Shown here piece by piece: positions 35,293 to 49,500 of a DNA stretch of 64,000 bases (position 1 is its first letter; each line of letters starts with the position of its first letter). Source of the stretch: Anticarsia gemmatalis. Lineage: Eukaryota > Arthropoda > Insecta > Lepidoptera > Erebidae. Below the pieces are notes generated by a model. The model searched no databases. It saw nothing but the letters and a program-made list of their open reading frames with translations, and was not told the origin of the DNA. Position numbers and translations under genes: made by a program. The stretch covers positions 11,387,001 to 11,451,000 of the forward strand of contig NC_134776.1 in assembly GCF_050436995.1 (NCBI RefSeq), given 5' to 3'.

Positions 35293-36283
35293 ATGCAGTG
35301 GTATACCAAAATCTTTCTATGCTTTTTATTAAGAACTCCTATAAGAAATATTAATGCTCACAAAACGTTAATTTTGTAATGCATGGTCATGTTTGAATCT
35401 GATTACAAATTCAAACTTAACCAAACCGTTTAAGGTCTTAGACCTTGAACGAAAGTGTGTAATTTCATATCGTAAAAACTATTTTGAATTGAACCACAAA
35501 TGTTACGACGAAACTGATGAAACTAAACAAATTTAACTTGTAGTAGAAACTTTAAATTCAGCAACCGCGACGAACAAATTTTGGATTTGTATGGAGGTGT
35601 AAAATAAAATTCGTATCCTTTTTTATTAAATGGCCTCTACCAGACCAGACGGTCGGTGGCCGCTAAAAAGCAGTTCAAGGGCACATTGCGACCTGCGGAC
35701 AGCCCTGCCGAGGGAACCTTCCAGCCGTGAGACCGGCGAGATGGAACTCAAAATGAATCTTACTTGTTAGCTTTTAGGATTCACTTTTGTAGTGCCTTTA
35801 CGTGTAGTGGACTCATAGTCTTTGAGGACTAATATGTCTGATCGAGCCTTATTTCCGTCACATCCGCTGCATCCGGCGTCGCCTCTTCCGTACGGTTGTA
35901 TATCTTTCTCCGTAATGATCAAACTTTAAGAGAACGGTGGTCTGAACTATATGGTCGACGCCTTGACGGAGGATACCCTTTGTCTGAACTTTTAATTCTA
36001 TTTTGGTAGCAGTCATGGTTCGTATTGACATTCACACTTAGATCATTATAGCATAAATTTTCGGGTAAAGTTATGTCTAAAAAACGAAAAGTAAAACAGC
36101 TGACACACAAAGTGTCTCGAACTTATCAAATATAAAATGAAACATTCAGCGAAAATATTTGAGGCCGTATTAAAATAAAAATTCATAGCACATGTGTCAT
36201 AAATCATGGAAATTGGAATAAGAATTGAAAAGTGAATAAAAAGATCTTTAAGACGTCGTCTGAAGCAGCCGTTGGTCGTGGAT
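35293..36283. other. Spacer and possible 3' UTR of the minus-strand gene
   Basis: It contains a GC-rich patch at about 35640-35750 (GCCCTGCCGAGGGAACC, CCAGCCGTGAGACCGG) that looks like a repeat fragment but that I cannot name. The part nearest 36283 would be the 3' UTR after last exon B. No AATAAA is close behind that exon on the minus strand; the nearest that I see is past 35.65 kb. Confidence 0.4.
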
Positions 36284-36516
36284 TTACAGTGAGTCTTTCT
36301 TGTTCTTGTCTTTCGGAGTCTTAGGCGGCGGCGGCGGTGGTGGTGGTGGTGGCGGCGGCGGGTCGGCGGGCGGCACTCCGGCGGCAGACATCTTGCGGCG
36401 CTCGAGACGAGCGCGCGACACCGGCCGGTAGTACTGCTCGCTGCGCCGCCGTCAGCGCTCCGGCGGCGGCACCTCCGACTCCAGCTCCATCCACAACGAG
36501 CTGATCACGCGAGCCT
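36284..36516 (-). CDS. Alternative last exon B, with TGA then a 55-codon in-frame extension
   Basis: The acceptor GGTGACAG precedes 36516 and the exon enters in phase 1. It encodes EARVISSLWMELESEVPPPER and then TGA at 36454-36452, followed by C. The same frame continues without a stop: RRRSEQYYRPVSRARLERRK, then MSAAGVPPAD, 13 prolines and KTPKDKNKKDSL, ending at TAA 36286-36284. The extension is basic and protein-like. TGA-C is a leaky context in insects. Alternatives are a recent CGA to TGA change (the codon lies in a CpG setting, and CGA would give an unbroken Arg run) or an assembly error. The polyproline tract is encoded by a GCG/GGT-type microsatellite on the + strand. Confidence 0.55.
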
Positions 36517-39500
36517 CTGTCACCACACACAATAATATTACTCAATTAACCACCGTCTTAAACAGCGAGTACCAAAAACCTTTCCAAAAACAACGTGTCC
36601 GTCACCTTCTACCACCATATTTAGTCGAGACACCATGATTAAAAGCTCGTCAAAATCAAGTCCAAATACTTTCAAGAATAGGTGTAAGATGAAGGGTTAA
36701 TTTTTACAACTAATGACGATGCCTTTATGTAAATCTTAGTAAATAAAATTACAAGTAACTTGTCCACCCTAAATCTAAAATTAGTAATACCTTTGCCTTT
36801 AAAGGTGTGATTTTGATGTATAAAAGTATGTGGAAATTAGAATACGATAATGTGTTACTGATAGTATAAAACGAAATAGTATATGTATAGAATGTCATGT
36901 AGATGTGATTGGTACGTGATAATGTCATAACTCCTTAGCACCATCGATTCTGACTGTACCAAGCAATTAATTAATATCTTAATTCTCTTGCTTGGTAACG
37001 ATAATGAAACCTGTAGATTGTATGATTTTATTACGATTTTTGGATGAGCTATGAAAATAACGGAACATAATAGTGAATACTAGATACCTAAACAATTTCT
37101 TGTGGATAAGGTTCAAATATTTCTGTGATTGAAACGTCGTCATAGTCATCTGTAATGACAGATATTTTGCTACTGAAGTTGAAAATATATTTAATCCTGT
37201 AGTTGGTGGTTAAACTATCTACTTCATCACTGCTGTCTTCATCTATAAAACGGAGGTAAATTTAATATTACAAATGCACAATAGAATGGACTATCGTTCA
37301 ACGGATATAAAACTCATAATACTATGAATTCTCATTTCATAGCTTTGTGCTTTAAACGGTTGGGAAATGGAAAACTTAAACGTCAAAACCAGTATGAGAA
37401 AATAGATGCAGGTACTTTTGATTAAATATATTGCTTATGAACTTAAATATAAACCAAGACTCCAAGCTAAATAAAACTAAACTTTCTTTCAATAGAGAAA
37501 AACAATTTAAATTGTTGTTTTAGCAATTTCTGTCGTAAAGATGCTTGTCTTAAACGAGCCAGACGATACTAGTGATGTAACGAGTAACGACCAATTAAAC
37601 CACTTGATTAGTATCGCGGTACAAGTGGAAATTCGAGAGACATACATTTATTTCATACATTTCCTTCAGCACTTTATACTCCGGATAGTCCATCCGTAAG
37701 TGGTGAAAGCGATGAGTTTTATTTTGCCATACTCACTACTCAGTTCGATGCAATAAAAAAATGCGAACGTAACAGCCAATCATTACATTGGAAACAGGAA
37801 ATTGAATGCGCACACGAGCAGGTATCGTGCAGACTGCATGCTGTATTGCTGTAGTTCTGATACTCCATATTTTTTTCTCTACTTCACTATTCCAAATTGC
37901 AATCTTTATCAAGTTCCCCCGAGAGACAGGAAGCTGATTGGAGTTCTTTTTACCAAGTAGGACACGGTATACGTGCATATGCTAATAAATCCGGATATTA
38001 CCTACTTTATTTTTATGTATCCGCGCGCTTAAGGGACCTGATGAGCCTCCTCAATACCGCAGGATTTTGTGATACGTTTCTCATTATTTTGCGGCTGCCG
38101 AGATTTAAGATATATTCTAGATATTTATAAAATGAACCTTATTTGCAAATATAGCTACATAAAGTAAATACTTTAGTATAGTTATCATCGTTGCTTTTTT
38201 GTTACGCAATAAGTTCTCATACAATATTGAGCATTGAAACGCATATAACTCTTAAACATCTAAACAGTAATCTTAATCTTTCATAGAAGAATATGTCTAG
38301 AATACAATTACTGAAACTTTTCGATCACAAAAACATTTTTCCGCGATTTTCGTTCAATTATGTCTGTCTGAAGCCAAAGTTGTTACGTTAAATGCTTCCC
38401 AAATATTCTTATTGAATATACTCTCGGTATCACAATGATACATCGCCACACAAAAGCATTCTAATCCTATATCAGTCGGACGGCCTATTTACAAAAGCGT
38501 TACTCCAGCCAACATATATCCAGTACGGCTCATATTCTCCGCCACGGAGCGACTTGAGTGTTTGTCCGAATGAATACGTATTGATAGTAAATATTGTGTT
38601 ACATACGAGTCGTAAAGGCGAACTTACGGAATGGTCCTGGATAAAGATACCAACATCTTATCGATAAAATACGGACACGAGGACGTGTGGGGACAAATTG
38701 ATTAATAACTTGAGTATTTCTTTTGTGTTGATCCTACAGGCGCTGTGTTTACTCAGGTACAAAAAGACGGTATTTAATTAAGCTTCGACTGACCTTTCCG
38801 GTATGTTATCGACTCTAAACTATCCTCTTAGAAGACACGTTCGAAGTGCAAATCACTTTATACAGACGTGTAAAACAGTGATTAATGGCCTACTAATTTC
38901 AGTTCGCTTAGTTTTATCACACGACAACTATCCGCAACAAAAGCCGTGCCCTTACAAAACTAATGGCAGTAAACCGCTAATAGCAACAGTTTCTCGTATA
39001 TTATTTTATAGTTCATTACAAGGAAAAAGCGCCTTAACTAGTTTTGTTGTTCAGGACGGAATTTGTCGACAGAGCTAATATATCACTATCGGAACATTTT
39101 GTCAACGTCCTTTGGTCGTACGCCAAATTCGAAACAAAACGCAATAATCGGGAAAGCATAAAAGAAAAGAATATTAATATTAGAAAACTATACGTTCAGT
39201 GATAGTGTAGATATTGATCATGATACAAGTTGTGTATAAAATGTATGTGTTGTTAGGACACGCGACATGTTTAGTTTGTATTCATGTGTTTGTTTTATTA
39301 GTTGGGCGACGACACTCAGAATACGAATATTGTTCGCGAAGCCACATCACCGAGTCGAGGATTTTGTGTTAATATAACCATATTTCTCGTGTCACAGAAT
39401 GTTTAGAACAACAAAGACAAACATATCTAATCTAGAATCATTGGTTCGAAAGATATGAGGTCAACGTGGCTGTTTAGAATTACTCGAGGCGTTGCGTTGC

Positions 39501-42500
39501 TGTCTATACGAATATATAAGACACTGCGAAATAGTACAGATGGTGACAATTCTCCGTTATTTGTATTTGTGTCGCATGGCGAGTTATAAGGATATGGCGC
39601 ATTGAATTACTCATAATATTAAAAGAGAAAGTACCGAAAAAATACACATTCATTTTTAATACACAAAAGCGAATAGCCAAGTGATCTTTCACAATTTTAT
39701 ATTTTAATAGCCATTATATTATATAAATGTGTTAGCATTATTGAACGTTACATTTAAGTTAAAATTTGTGCTATTAAACGTAGTTAGGGGTAATAAATAA
39801 AATATTTCATATAACTAAGTGCCTCTCTTGGGTAACATTCAGCGGTGGAGGACTCTCAAATATCCGATCAAGTTGTAGTGAACAGTTTATAAAGAGTTAT
39901 GAGTTGGGATTAAACTGTGCTCTTGAAATTTTGTACCTACACGAGATATATATGACTTCATTCCATATATTTTTTAGAAGTCGAAGTATCTTCTGTTCGA
40001 TAAGCCCAACTTGTGTATGTCAATAAAGCTATCTTAATCTTCTTCTTCTTTCTATGGCAATTGAATCCATGATGGCCATTTATGGCCTCACTATTGGGTA
40101 AAAAAATCCCAAAATGAAAAAGGACTTGGGCTTTTATCCACCATTAAACAACTGAAGGTTGGGCAGTATTATGCTTGTATCCAAATAGTATTTACAAGCT
40201 TGTCCCTTTGATCTTTTATTTCAATTAATTTTGACTTTCAATGACGTATCGGTATACCACTGCGATTTATTTAAAAAACGCTTTGTCTTAATACAAGATA
40301 CAAAGCACGTGACGCTAATTACGAGATAACGAAATGAATAATGCCTTTTGTCTTGTTCGAGTACTGTGATTTACTTGAAGAATAATTTTAGCCTTTGATA
40401 TAGCTCTACAAATTATTTTAGAAGTTATGAGCGTAATAGTTTTTTAATTAGTACCGTCTTTCTTAGGTGAATATAAGAATAGAAATTGAAGAATAAGAAG
40501 ACTTTACCAAACAGTCTTCGTAAATGTATATTATGATACTTTTAATAAATTTGTATGGCCCTGTTTAAAATAGACCTGTATTTACGCTATCAATATTATT
40601 TAATTAGTAAAAGAATTGCTGCTAAAAACAACATTTAAGCTATTCGTAATAAAATATATTGCAATTTTTTTGTCTCATCTCTGTTTCTCCTTTTGTATTA
40701 TAAATATTCCCCAATATAGAAAAAGTAATGCTACTCCCCAATATTTAATACAGAAAAGATTGTCATGAATATATTTAAGAATATCAGCGTTTATTATCAC
40801 ATAAAGCGTTATTTCTCTTGAATAAATTCGTTTTATCTCGTTCATGTGCTTCTTTAAGTCGCTCGGAAATTCAGATTTTAGAAACAATAGGTATCATTGA
40901 AGATTTATAAAAAAAAAGTTGATTTGGTTTAATTCGATTGATAGAATAAGCAACTGCTAAAGTGCATATGTCTAATATAAAGTCAATATTGTTTTGGTAA
41001 ATGCATAAGAAAACGAAGTCAAATATATTTGCCTATCACAAAACAAAAGATTGAAATGAAGCAGCCTCTGAGCAAAAGATATTTTCTGGAAAAAACTGAA
41101 ACAATGTTTAAGTGTAATTAATTGAGACGACTTTTGGCACGAAATAAAAGAAACACTATAAATTAATATAATTGGAAGAAAAATTAATTTAGATTTTGCA
41201 ACGAATATAAATGCACTTGTATTAACGTTTACTATTGGCTAGTCACTGTGACTGTGACGGTTAAATTGTTTCAATATCGAAGCTATTCCAATCAATATTG
41301 TTTTGAAACAGAAGTACATATTTCTCGGCAACCCAAATTTTTCAGGACCTAGGGACTCATCACTTAATTTTCTGGTTAGTTCTTAATTCCTAGCTAATGG
41401 TGCTGAAATTGTAAACGTAAACGAAATCTGTCATTGAAATTGTAACGTGTTCTGTAAAACTTTGGGAAGAAAATAAATCATTATATCAAGAAATATAACA
41501 AAAAACAGAAGGATAAGTATTAGTAGCAGACTTTTATGGATATCTTACCCGGTTTTTCCTCAGGTACGACCTCAGACACTTCGGGAACTTCGGGTGTCTC
41601 CTCAATGCAGCTCTTCTCGTCCGGGAACTGGACATGCTTCTTCACGGCAGATCGAGTTTGCTTCGAAAGTACGGAAGCTACGAACAAATAATATATTGAA
41701 TACAAAGAAATTAGATGTACTTCGATCAAAGGTATAACTATACCTATTTAGATTTTTTTATATTAAGACAATGCATATTATTGCAATGTTCCTATAATCC
41801 TATCATTGATTAATAAGTAGATATTCGTGTAGATTGTAGTTTCTATGTAGTAAAAAGTATTAATAACGATTCTATCTTACTTATGATTTTTAGACGTAGG
41901 TACGTATTATGCCCATAAATATATTATAGCGAAAGAATTTGAAACCAAACGAGATACAATTTATATTTTATACGAGTCTTATGTAGCCCGTATCTTGAGT
42001 ATTTTATTTTCTCCGCGAGGCTTTAAGGTATAGAACAAATCCTGAAGAAATGGCCTAGGCTTGTTTATGCGCATTCAATGCGATCAACTACGTAGAGACG
42101 GTGGTTAACTTAATCCTTTTAAAATATAGACTTAGGTAACAAAATATAATGATAACAATTGGATTTCATTTTAGATGAAAATATTATGGCGGATTTTGTT
42201 TTTTATAAAGTGTATGCTGGCTAACCTATTGTATTATACTTGGTCTATCTTAAGGTAGCCGCAAAAACTGTTAAGGAATTGACAATGTTAAATGGACATC
42301 TTATTGTAAAAAAAATATCTTTTAAAAGGCTTATTTACGAAATATGCGGGCTGCTAAAAGATATCTTGAAAACTTTCTTTATATTTCTGAAGCCAGAATG
42401 TCATTGTGCAACGAATAAAAGTGTTTCAGCAATGTAAATGCAATTTCTAGCTTTTTACCAGGTATTGTATGGTTCGTTGCATTTGCGCTTTTATGTTGAT

Positions 42501-45500
42501 GATATAGCTGCGTCAGGATGAGTGAAAAGATTGTCACCTGCCAATTACAGCGATGTTCAACGGACGTGCATTTTGCATCTGGTTTTATTCGATTATTATT
42601 AGGATTGGACAAATTAGGTTATTGTGATTGATCGTTACTATTCATGATATGTAAAATTAATTATATTACTTATTAGTTTTGTTGGCACAGCTAGATTGTG
42701 GTAAATATGTAAGTAAAGTGAATATGTTTTCAAGTAACTTATATCTTTATAATATGTTGTGGTTGTTTTGTAGAGAGGTACAATATTCTTCATTGGTTTA
42801 ATGATTTTCGAAAAAAGCGGAACGTTTACGGCAGTATCAACATGAATTCAATTATTATTATCATTCAATTACTTAAATACTAAATCAGATATATTTAGTT
42901 TATCTAGTAAATGTAGTATTTCTCAATATTTCACTCATTGTCACTTTGCGGGAGACAAAACTGTATAATTATGTAAAGACCTTCGTAGTTCCAGTACAAT
43001 GGGTCCCTTTACATACTATAAATGTTTGCCGTAGGCACAAGTACATAGATAGGTGTCTTCCGAAATTGTTTTACCTAAGTTTACGTCGTAACCAATTCTC
43101 GGAATAGATTTGTATGTTGGTGACAAACAATTGATTTTAAGAAGGATAAAATGTTAGTTCAATAACTGTAATATAGATACTAAGTTATAATAATTACTTA
43201 GTTATTTGAAATCACAGCACTTCAAATTCTATAGTTTCATGCCTGATCTCTAGATGGCGTTAGCCAGGCGCTAACGCCATATGCAAGTAGTTAACTTTAG
43301 CTTGAAGCGACTTTTACTATGAAGAATTTGTTTCATTTTTATAAGCACTGAACTATGTATTTTCTTTTAAGATTGCTCTAAAATAAATGCAAGTATAGGT
43401 ATAAAAACATTGATCTATAATGTTTTAAGAAATTTTAGAAAGCACTTTCAGATCAAAGATTTCGGTTCCTACGCAATGTGTATAATAGGTACTAGCTTTT
43501 ATTAACCTGATTTAAAAGCTTTTCATAAAATCTGATTAACTTATAGTTTATTAGCAAATTCTGTAATAATTTCGTGAATTAAATCTTCAACACAAAGTTG
43601 AGTCAATTATTCTTAGTTCAGTAGCTATCTTAAATAGAGCTCAGATATTAGGTTACTTGTTCGCTTGTTCGTTAAAGTAGACAACTAGGATCAAGTTAAT
43701 TAATCCTTCGTAGGCAAAACGAGTGGATTGTCTTTAAGAAAATATCTAGTAGAAAGTTTAACGAAATAAAATATTATTGACGACATTTTGATAAAATACT
43801 CGCTTCTACATGCAACCCTGGCCACGTGATTACTTTTCCTAAGGGTTAAAAAGTATCCTATGTGCTGGTCTAGGTCATAAACTACTTGTGTACCAGATGC
43901 CATCAAAATCCGCTAAGCAGTTTTTGTGCAAAAGATCAACAAAGTTCATGGAAACTTATTTTTCTTCTTTATGATATGGGTTACGTTATCACTATGGAAA
44001 TTTCATGGATTTGCTCCAAACGGTTTGATTTTAACGACTTAAGAACTTACTGTTTAAAGATTAATTAGAAATATACAATAAGACATTGGAAAACTTTTGT
44101 TTATAATAAAAAATAAATCATGTTATTCTCGCTAACAAGTGGACTGAAACTATACTAAGGTACATTAATGTTTGTTATTTGATACTATTAGTTGGCTACG
44201 GTTTGCAGAGCGTGGAACGCTTCAAAGGCGTTAGCTATTACACGCCTTGGCTACTCGAACATGACGACCAGACCATGTTATGAAGTGTTGCAGCAATTTA
44301 CATACACTTGTATCATAAGTAACTGCAATGTAAGACAATTTGATCTTTGACGAACAGAACACAATTTATTGAAGCATTTAAATATTCGTAAACATAATTT
44401 GTAACTGACTACATCTGTGGGACGGTAGCGTATCTGAGTTATTCGTCAGCTGATCACGATGTCTCGTTTTTGAGTCGGGCAATAGTATTACTTGTCTTCT
44501 CTAATATTTAGGTTTGCCGGTTGCCCCTATATTACATGGGGCTAGCGTTATTGATGGCGAGACGTGGGTCTCATACACTTCTGTCTACACCTTTGGTTAT
44601 AACAGGCGTGATATTATGTATGTATAATTAGTAAATGTGACCTCTGTGTAATATTGATTATAGACGAATAATCTTATAATCTCTGTAGGCTTATGACTGG
44701 CATGATCTATCAAGTCCCTTGTATTTGATAAATAGTCGGCCAAGCACTTAGGTGGCGGAGGCTGCGGTGGTGAAATCCTAAAGGACCGTCGGTCGTTAAT
44801 GAACAATTAACTACGTTGGCTGTTTCATTATCCATCTTCCATCCAATATTAGGCCAGAATAAACGAGTTAACAATAGTTGATGAGCCGGGGGCTCACAAG
44901 CGTGCGATTATTTACTTAGTTATTAAATAGCTGTGATGTTTGGATGGTCTCTTTATATAATTGATGGGTGTATTTGTTCTCTCCAATAGCGGTATAAAGC
45001 AATTTGCCAAATATAGCCTAACAATATCGATGGCATGGGCGATACCCAAAACTTCGAAGGTTGCTCTTTGTGATTCGTACGATTATGTCAGTCCGATGAT
45101 AAATTCTATTAAACCAAGATATTTACACTTAATGTGAGGCCGCTTTTGTAATCAGTTTTAATGTTCAAACTTTACGCTTGATAAGAAATGTGAATTCAGA
45201 ATTTATGAATACATTATGTCTTGGAATTATTTATAGTTTTAATGATAATGCTAACTTTAAGGATTTAGTGCTTATACCTCATAAAACTTGTACTAGTTAA
45301 GAATCTATAGTTTCGAACCTTTGTAGAATAAAATTCAAATCAGTATGAAAAGCGCATTTCATTCAGCATTACCCTTTTATTATTCAAGATAGATAAAGAC
45401 TTGCATCCCAAAGAAACCTCACATAATACGGAAAGTAATCGATCAACACTCATACAAACTTTCTCTATGTATATTTATTGGCTGAACTAAAGTAGAGTTG

Positions 45501-46530
45501 AAGCAACAATGTTGAAGAAAAATTATGATTTATAGGTCTCGCGTCGTTGGCTCATACAATGTAACTCTCAACGAGCTAACTTGTACAATGTTTGTTATAA
45601 ATTACGTTACAGCAAATTACACTTTAGAGCTTGTTCGGACACCGACTTGAGATTGCAATTCAGCGGTGATCTAGTAGAGTAATACACGAATAGCCTAGTG
45701 TTACCAAGGGACACCTGTAATATGTATTTGTTTATCAGCAGTTATCATCGCAATCATTACTTATTTGTGTTACGAATTGCGAGTTTAGAATTGTGGGATG
45801 TTTATTCCGATGTTATTATAGCCATTAGCCGCTACATCATTATTACACTTGTAAATAAAAATATTTTATTTCCGATACAACGTGATGCTTTTTTTCTGAG
45901 GGGCGTTACCAATAGTTTCCATAAGTACGTGTAATTTTTCATCAAACCTGTTTCTTAAAAATTACTCATAAATGTCCAACACTGTTTTATTAAAATTCTT
46001 CAACCAAATCCAATTACAAAGGGTTTAAATGCTATTCAATTTAGCAGTTCTCTTCTATATTCTTAGTAAAGGAGCTTTATGTAAAAACGAGTGCTTTCCC
46101 TCGACGTGGAGCGAAGCCGAACGAAGGATAAGTACATATGTGTGGTAGGTACTGTATAAATAATGAACCGGCGCCAGTGGATTTATCTTGACACCGCGAC
46201 ATGTCACACATTTTACGTCGTAAATTAAAATTTATTAATGTGTACGTTTTCCTCCCTTTATCTGCTGAAAAGCCATCATCAAGAAAAGATCTTGATGAAA
46301 GGGTTAATGATAAAATATTTTCAACTAGCTGACCCGCGCAACTTCGCTTGCGTCCAATAAGAGAGAATGGGTGAAAATTTTCCCCGTTTTTGTAACATTA
46401 ATTACTGGTACTCTGCTCCTTTTGGTCGTAGCGTGATGATATATAGCCTATGTCCTTTCTCGGGCATCAAAATATCTCCATACCAAATTTCATGCAAATT
46501 GGTTCAGTAGTTTAGGCGTGATTGAGTAGC

Positions 46531-46565
<35 letters not shown>

Positions 46566-49500
46566 GTTACTTTCGAATTTATAATATTAGTATGGATTTA
46601 AGGTGATCTGGAACACCTTTTGCACCATATTATTTTTTAGGAGTATCTTTTACATAAAAGAGCTTAAGACATTAAAATATATTTTTTAAATCAGTCTTGA
46701 TGATGTAAACACAGCGAGACTCTTCACGTTGCTGTAGATGGTAGATACCTATTAGGTATTTTAGGAAACGATTCTATTAAGCGAACATACCTCTCAAGGA
46801 ACGAAAGTGATATTGCACTGCGTCAGAAGTTGATTTGTGTATCTATTTTTCATTTCGTAGATTATACGCGGTTATTATTATTCAATGATTAATATTTTTT
46901 GTTATCGTACATTTTATTTTAGATACATCGAAAAGGCCTAAAAAAAATTAACATCAGTAACCTGATACTCAACGCGGTGCGTTACTAAGTGCTGTTTTTA
47001 GCTTTGTTCTGATTTGTAAATGTATTTTAGTAGGTCGAGCATCTGCACTTGAAACAATGTGAATCTAATTAAAAATAATAAGCTACATTTTCATATGTAA
47101 TTTGGAAAAGCCTATTAAAACAGGCATAGTAGAGCAGCCCGAGGAGAGATCTTCAGCGAATTAGGTTATTCATATTTATCATACGGGTATTTTATTATAG
47201 TGTACTACTTTGTTTTTAAGATATAGAGTAAGTACAAGAGTTTTATAATTAACAACATACTACGGTTAAGTAAGTAAATATTTGTATCTTATCATTAGCG
47301 AATAATTCTTGAATTCTATACACATATTAAATATAAATTTAACCTTTGAAATTATTACCAATTTCATTTTTAAAACTGTTGGTTTAACCATAATACTATT
47401 TGGTTCTTATACCAGGATAAAAAAATAATTTACCGAAATAAAATATATCCTATGGATGATATTTACTTAATTTAATAGTTCGTGGATTCGAAATCGAAAT
47501 GATTTATACTTTTTTTTCTCGTCAGGAAAATACATTATTTCATGTCGCGCTCCAGAGAGGAAGCGGGGGTCTGTCGGGCTCTCCCGACGGCTAGGTGTTC
47601 CGGCTTACACGGCTTGGAACACCGTCAGGTTTTTAGTCGGTATTCCCAATACTACGACTAAAAACCTGACAGTGTTCCTTCTAGTCACCATAAAATGACG
47701 CGGTACCTCCAATAAATGATTTATACTTGTACTTACTAATAGCCTTGGTTGGTGCCTCGGAGAACTCCTCAGGGTCGCAGCGACTGGGCATGGGCCTCCC
47801 AGCTGACCGGCGACGGCCGCTGATCGCCGAGCTGGTGGTAGTGGTGTGCTGGGCCGTGGCCGTGTATTGGACGGCTGCCAGCTACAACAAAATTATTTAT
47901 TTATTTGTTACCACCTTACACTAACAGTATCTACTACACATGTCATGTAAGTTATAGGTACAATAAAATTTCAAAATGTTCAAGTTTAGCTTCATATAAT
48001 ACGTAGGAAAGCAAGAATTGACATGACTGATATGGTTATGCAAAGGGTTTGTGTTTTGATAGTGTTCTCTCAAAGTGAAATCATAATTGTTACTAGTCAA
48101 GTAGAAATAGAGTCCTATTCAAAATATATCATATTTATTATTATGTTGAGAGTCTGCGTCTTAGAACATTTGGTTCCTAATATCTTTTTAAATTATTGAT
48201 AATAATAATTATTGATACATTGAATGAGTACCAACGTTCCACAAGTTGAGATCTGTATAAACTGAAAATAAGAAAAATTTACATCTACCTACAACGTCCC
48301 AATAAAATGGGTAAGCTTCAGGGTTCCCGTTTGATTACAGGATCCTAAAAATAACGATTGGTTTGACCTTAATGTGTATTTAATTGTTCCGGGTTGAGTT
48401 TGTTTACGTTAATTTATACATATTTGTATAAACTGCACCAATCAGATAATCTAATGGGGGATTTTGACAAAAAACAAAACGATTACGATAAAATGAATGT
48501 TTGTTGTGGCGAAATTTTGTATAAAATTTATAAAAGACCTCTGTATACGATGTGTAATCAATCAAAGCGAGAATAAAAGAGAAAAGCTACGTGAATTTTT
48601 TATTTAGAATTGACTTGGTACAGCTAACGTTTTTTAAATGTTAAATAAACCGGATATGAATTCAATTTCCCGCAGCTAAACTGTGCACTAGAACGGTGAA
48701 GTTTGGTTCTATAAAAAAATAAAACTATGAATTTGTGGGACGTTTATCGACGCCGCCAGTAATACTGTTTGTGAAATTCAATACTAAGTTACAGCGAAAA
48801 CCGTTTCAGCGAGTTAGCTAGTTACGGGTTTGTTTTAAAAACGTTTATACGTCTCGTTGCTACGTGCGGTCACTTAACGCTAACGTTCACTTTCCTGAAG
48901 CTCGATTCTATAATTATATCGACTACCGACAACAAATCTGTCATTGAGAAAACTTTTTTATGAAAATTTGATCAGCACCACTGACGGGTGTGGTAGTAAA
49001 TATTTTGACAGTACATTCTAAATGTCAAAATTTCGAGTGTCGACAGTACCGACAACCGGCTAGCTGACATTTAGAATGTACTGCCAAAATGTTTCCTACG
49101 ACACCCGTCAGAGGCGCTGATCAGATTTTCATACAAAATTTCTCGATGACAGTTCGGTTGTCGGTAGTCGATAGTAGTAGAGAATCGAGGCACCTGTACC
49201 TCGATTCTGTACCACTATCGACTACCGACAACCGGCTAGTTATCGACATTTGACATTTAGAATGTACTGCCAAAATGTTTCCTACGACACCCGTCAGAGG
49301 CGCTGATCAGATTTTCATACAAAATTTCTCGATGACAGTTCGGTTGTCGATAGTCGATAGTAGTAGAGAATCGAGGCACTGGTCAAGTAATTTATAATTT
49401 ATTGAGTTTTTCCGCAGTTTGGTAAGGTGTTTGGTAAACAAGAAGAAGATTTAAGCCTACTTCACAGATTAAAGCAAGCTTAAGCAGGCGAAATATGCTC

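Larger units (their letters stand above)
41678..46324. other. Intron of the minus-strand gene, 3' part
   Basis: Mostly AT-rich sequence. It includes a decayed Helitron-like fragment (43798-43927), a perfect 11-bp hairpin (43254-43280) and a Pro-rich minus-strand frame at about 44600-44785 behind a good-looking acceptor (CCTTTAG) whose phase does not match the neighbouring exons. Confidence 0.45.

Noticed and set aside
36321..36545. Minus-strand frame reading VCGDRGSRDQLVVDGAGVGG
   Set aside because: It is a different frame of last exon B. The upstream donor at 41549 is phase 1, which selects the EARVISSLWMELE frame instead.
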